From the NCBI RefSeq assembly GCF_000687915.1, contig NZ_JHZY01000002.1, positions 62,001-126,000 of the forward strand: a DNA stretch of 64,000 bases. The letters are read 5' to 3'. Shown here piece by piece: positions 61,751 through 64,000 of this stretch. The DNA comes from Leeuwenhoekiella sp. MAR_2009_132. GTDB lineage: Bacteria > Bacteroidota > Bacteroidia > Flavobacteriales > Flavobacteriaceae. The translations under genes and the position numbers were made by a program. Every line of letters begins with the position of its first letter. Within the stretch, counting starts at the first letter, position 1. Below the pieces are notes generated by a model that saw nothing but the letters and a program-made list of their open reading frames with translations, ran no database searches and was not told the origin of the DNA.

Positions 61751-64000
61751 ATGAAAAAAATACACCTAATTTTTGCGCTTTTTCTTTTGAGTGTTATCGC
61801 TGCTTTTGGACAGCAAACCGATAAAATCTGGCTTTCAGGGATAGATTTTGAACATCCTAAAACCTGGGAGTTCAAAGTTTCTGCAGGCAATAATAGCGGA
61901 GAGTGGTCTACAATAAAGGTGCCTTCTCAATGGGAGTTAGAAGGTTTTGGAGAATATACGTATGGCCGCTGGTATAAAGAATTGGAGCAGGACGAACCCA
62001 GCAAAGAAGAGGGGTTTTATAAATTGAATTTTGAGGTTCCCGCTTCCGCGAAAGCGAAACAGGTGACGATTCATTTTGGTGGGGTAATGACCGATACCGA
62101 AGTGAAAGTAAACGGTAAAGTGATAGGACCTAAACATCACGGTGGCTTTTATGAGTTTGAATACGACATCACTGAATATTTAAAATTTGGAGAAGAAAAT
62201 TTACTCGAAGTTCACGTTTGGAAACATTCTGAAATAGGAAGTGTAAACAACGCAGAACGCAAAGCAGACTGGTGGTTGTTTGGTGGAATTTACCGTCCCG
62301 TTTGGTTAGAAGTCAATCCTAAAACGCATATTAAGCATGTTGCCGTAGATGCGCAAATGGACGGCAGCCTAAAGGCTGTTTTAGATATTTTAAACCCTTC
62401 TGAAAATCTGCAGGTAGTTGCTTCAATCGCATTAGTAGGCGGTGAATCTAATTTGGAATCACAAACCATTAACCTCAATAAAACCGATACCACACAGACT
62501 ATCACTGCAAAATGGAATAACGTTAAAACCTGGGATCCCGAAAACCCCAATTTATACATATTAACCCTGCAATTACAGAAAAACGGACAAACCTTACATG
62601 AAGTAAGCGAGCGCATCGGGTTTAGAACACTCGAGTTTAGAAAGCGAGACGGGATTTATGTAAATGGCACTAAAATAAAAATGAAAGGGATCAACCGTCA
62701 CAGCTTTTGGCCGGAAGGTGGTCGCAGTACCAGCAAACGCATAAGTGTGATGGATGTAAACTTAATTAAGGACATGAACATGAATGCGGTGCGTTTTCAC
62801 TATCCGCCAGATGATCATTTTCTTCACGTTGCAGATTCGCTGGGATTGTTTGTTCTTGACGAACTCGCAGGCTGGCAGAATCCGTATGAGACAAAAACGG
62901 GTGAAAAATTGATTAAAGAGCTAGTAGATCGTGATGTAAATCATCCATCTATAATCATCTGGGATCAGGGCAATGAGGGCGGCTGGAACTATGAACTGGA
63001 TGATGATTTTGCCAAACACGATCCGCAAAACCGAATTGTAATTCATCCGTGGTCTGATTTTGACGGTTGGGATACGCACCATTATCCAACATTTTTAACG
63101 GGTGTTCACCGTTTTGGAAGTGGTGAAAATGTATTTTTCCCTACCGAATTTATGCACGGTACCTACGATAATGGTATAGGTGCCGGCCTCAAGGATTTCT
63201 GGGAGCATTATAGTAAAAGTCCGTTGTTTGCCGGTGGTTTTATGTGGGCATTTAGTGATGAGGCGGTATTGCGCAGCGATTGGACGGGTAATGAGCAATT
63301 TGATTCTAAAGGCAATCTGGCAGCAGACGGCGTTTTAGGTCCGCACCGCGAGAAAGAAGGCAGCTTTTTTACCGTAAAAGAAGTTTGGTCTCCCATACAG
63401 TTTAAACCCAAAGCGATTACCAAAACTTTTGATGGAAGCTTCTTAGTAACCAACGACTATTTGTTTTCAAATCTCAATACGGTTACGATGCAGTATCGCG
63501 TAATGGAAGCTGACGCGAAAACATTTTACGAGCCGGGAACTGCTGCGCGTATTTTAGATTCGGGAACTATAGAATTACCAAATGCAGAACCGGGAGAAAC
63601 CCGAAAAATCAAGATGCCGGTAGCTGAAGATTTCTTTAAAGGAGACTGGCTAGAAATTACAGCGACAGACCAACACGGGCGTGAGATTTATACCTTTACC
63701 TGGGCCATTCATAAAGCCGATTATTTTGCAGATAAATTTGTATTTCAAACCGAAACTAAAAAAGCTGCAAAAGCAACTCAAGACGATGCTATCGTTACTT
63801 TAAAAGGCGCTGAGGTTAGGTTGAAGTTGAACACCAAGACTGGTTATATCACCGAAATTAATAGTAAGAAAAGAGCAATTCCGTTTTTAAATGGCCCTAA
63901 ACCTATAGGGATGAAAGCCGAAGTAGAAGAGGTAACCCTATCGCAGGAAGGTCTAAATGCAGTTTGCCGTATTGATTACAATGGCGGAATCGACCACATC
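61751..64000 (+). CDS. GH2 beta-galactosidase-like enzyme (3' end outside window)
   Basis: The frame is open from the ATG at 61751 to the window end (750 codons). A signal peptide (FALFLLSVIAAFGQ) is followed by the GH2 domains in order: the sugar-binding sandwich (IKVPSQWELEGFGEYTYGR; VTIHFGGVMTDTEVKVNGKV), the immunoglobulin-like domain and the TIM barrel (GINRHSFWPEGGRSTSKRI; MNMNAVRFHYPPDDHFLHVA). The acid/base Glu is in IIIWDQGNEGGWN and the nucleophile Glu is in NVFFPTEFMHG. The visible C-terminal part enters a further beta-domain. It differs clearly from the other GH2 enzyme (37348-40236). A beta-galactosidase role on RG-I side chains is the usual guess. It shares a unit with the acetylesterase. 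Confidence 0.9.
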   Translation, partial: MKKIHLIFALFLLSVIAAFGQQTDKIWLSGIDFEHPKTWEFKVSAGNNSGEWSTIKVPSQWELEGFGEYTYGRWYKELEQDEPSKEEGFYKLNFEVPASAKAKQVTIHFGGVMTDTEVKVNGKVIGPKHHGGFYEFEYDITEYLKFGEENLLEVHVWKHSEIGSVNNAERKADWWLFGGIYRPVWLEVNPKTHIKHVAVDAQMDGSLKAVLDILNPSENLQVVASIALVGGESNLESQTINLNKTDTTQTITAKWNNVKTWDPENPNLYILTLQLQKNGQTLHEVSERIGFRTLEFRKRDGIYVNGTKIKMKGINRHSFWPEGGRSTSKRISVMDVNLIKDMNMNAVRFHYPPDDHFLHVADSLGLFVLDELAGWQNPYETKTGEKLIKELVDRDVNHPSIIIWDQGNEGGWNYELDDDFAKHDPQNRIVIHPWSDFDGWDTHHYPTFLTGVHRFGSGENVFFPTEFMHGTYDNGIGAGLKDFWEHYSKSPLFAGGFMWAFSDEAVLRSDWTGNEQFDSKGNLAADGVLGPHREKEGSFFTVKEVWSPIQFKPKAITKTFDGSFLVTNDYLFSNLNTVTMQYRVMEADAKTFYEPGTAARILDSGTIELPNAEPGETRKIKMPVAEDFFKGDWLEITATDQHGREIYTFTWAIHKADYFADKFVFQTETKKAAKATQDDAIVTLKGAEVRLKLNTKTGYITEINSKKRAIPFLNGPKPIGMKAEVEEVTLSQEGLNAVCRIDYNGGIDHI

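Overview
The window looks like a chromosome segment from a marine-type member of the Bacteroidetes, most likely a flavobacterium. Three things suggest this: an adjacent SusC/SusD pair inside a polysaccharide utilisation locus (PUL), low GC with almost no Shine-Dalgarno motifs and frequent TTG starts, and a Bacteroidetes-type rhamnose operon (GntR regulator plus a fused aldolase/dehydrogenase). No rRNA, tRNA, CRISPR array or recognisable transposase is visible.

Region 1 (1-16220, + strand) is the downstream part of a Wzx/Wzy-dependent exopolysaccharide or capsule cluster. It holds a flippase cut by the window edge, a polymerase, six glycosyltransferases, two hexapeptide acyltransferases, two nucleotide-sugar enzymes (GDP-mannose dehydratase, UDP-xylose synthase), the initiating phosphosugar transferase, and the Wza/Wzc export and control pair. 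A 23-bp-arm palindrome ends it. A lone GAF-histidine kinase follows on the other strand.

Region 2 (17552-46129) is a large PUL whose enzyme set fits rhamnogalacturonan-I (RG-I). A minus-strand unit carries susC (frameshifted), susD and GH31. A divergent plus-strand unit carries GH106, GH105 (frameshifted), an esterase and GH43. A second, tightly packed minus-strand operon carries GH28, GH115, PL11, GH2, a DUF4450-type protein and another six-hairpin enzyme.

Region 3 (about 46200-51690) is an AT-rich accessory island inserted between the PUL and the rhamnose genes. It contains an ABC-type ATPase coupled to a small DUF3892-like protein, a protein of unknown function, and a winged-helix/SEFIR (TIR-like) protein. 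Two attC-like imperfect palindromic repeats and a 14-bp inverted repeat bracket the last two genes. This is the best candidate for an undescribed, probably defensive, system.

Region 4 (51743-64000) is the rhamnose catabolic operon (aldolase/dehydrogenase, isomerase, kinase, lactate-type dehydrogenase, NCS1-like permease). Its divergent GntR regulator is followed by a rhamnogalacturonan acetylesterase and a GH2 enzyme that runs off the window. A repeated motif, approximately ATCCTGTnCTGTnCTG, lies upstream of each catabolic unit: the susC/GH106 divergent promoter, GH28, the rhamnose operon and the esterase/GH2 unit. The inference is that one GntR protein coordinates depolymerisation and rhamnose use.
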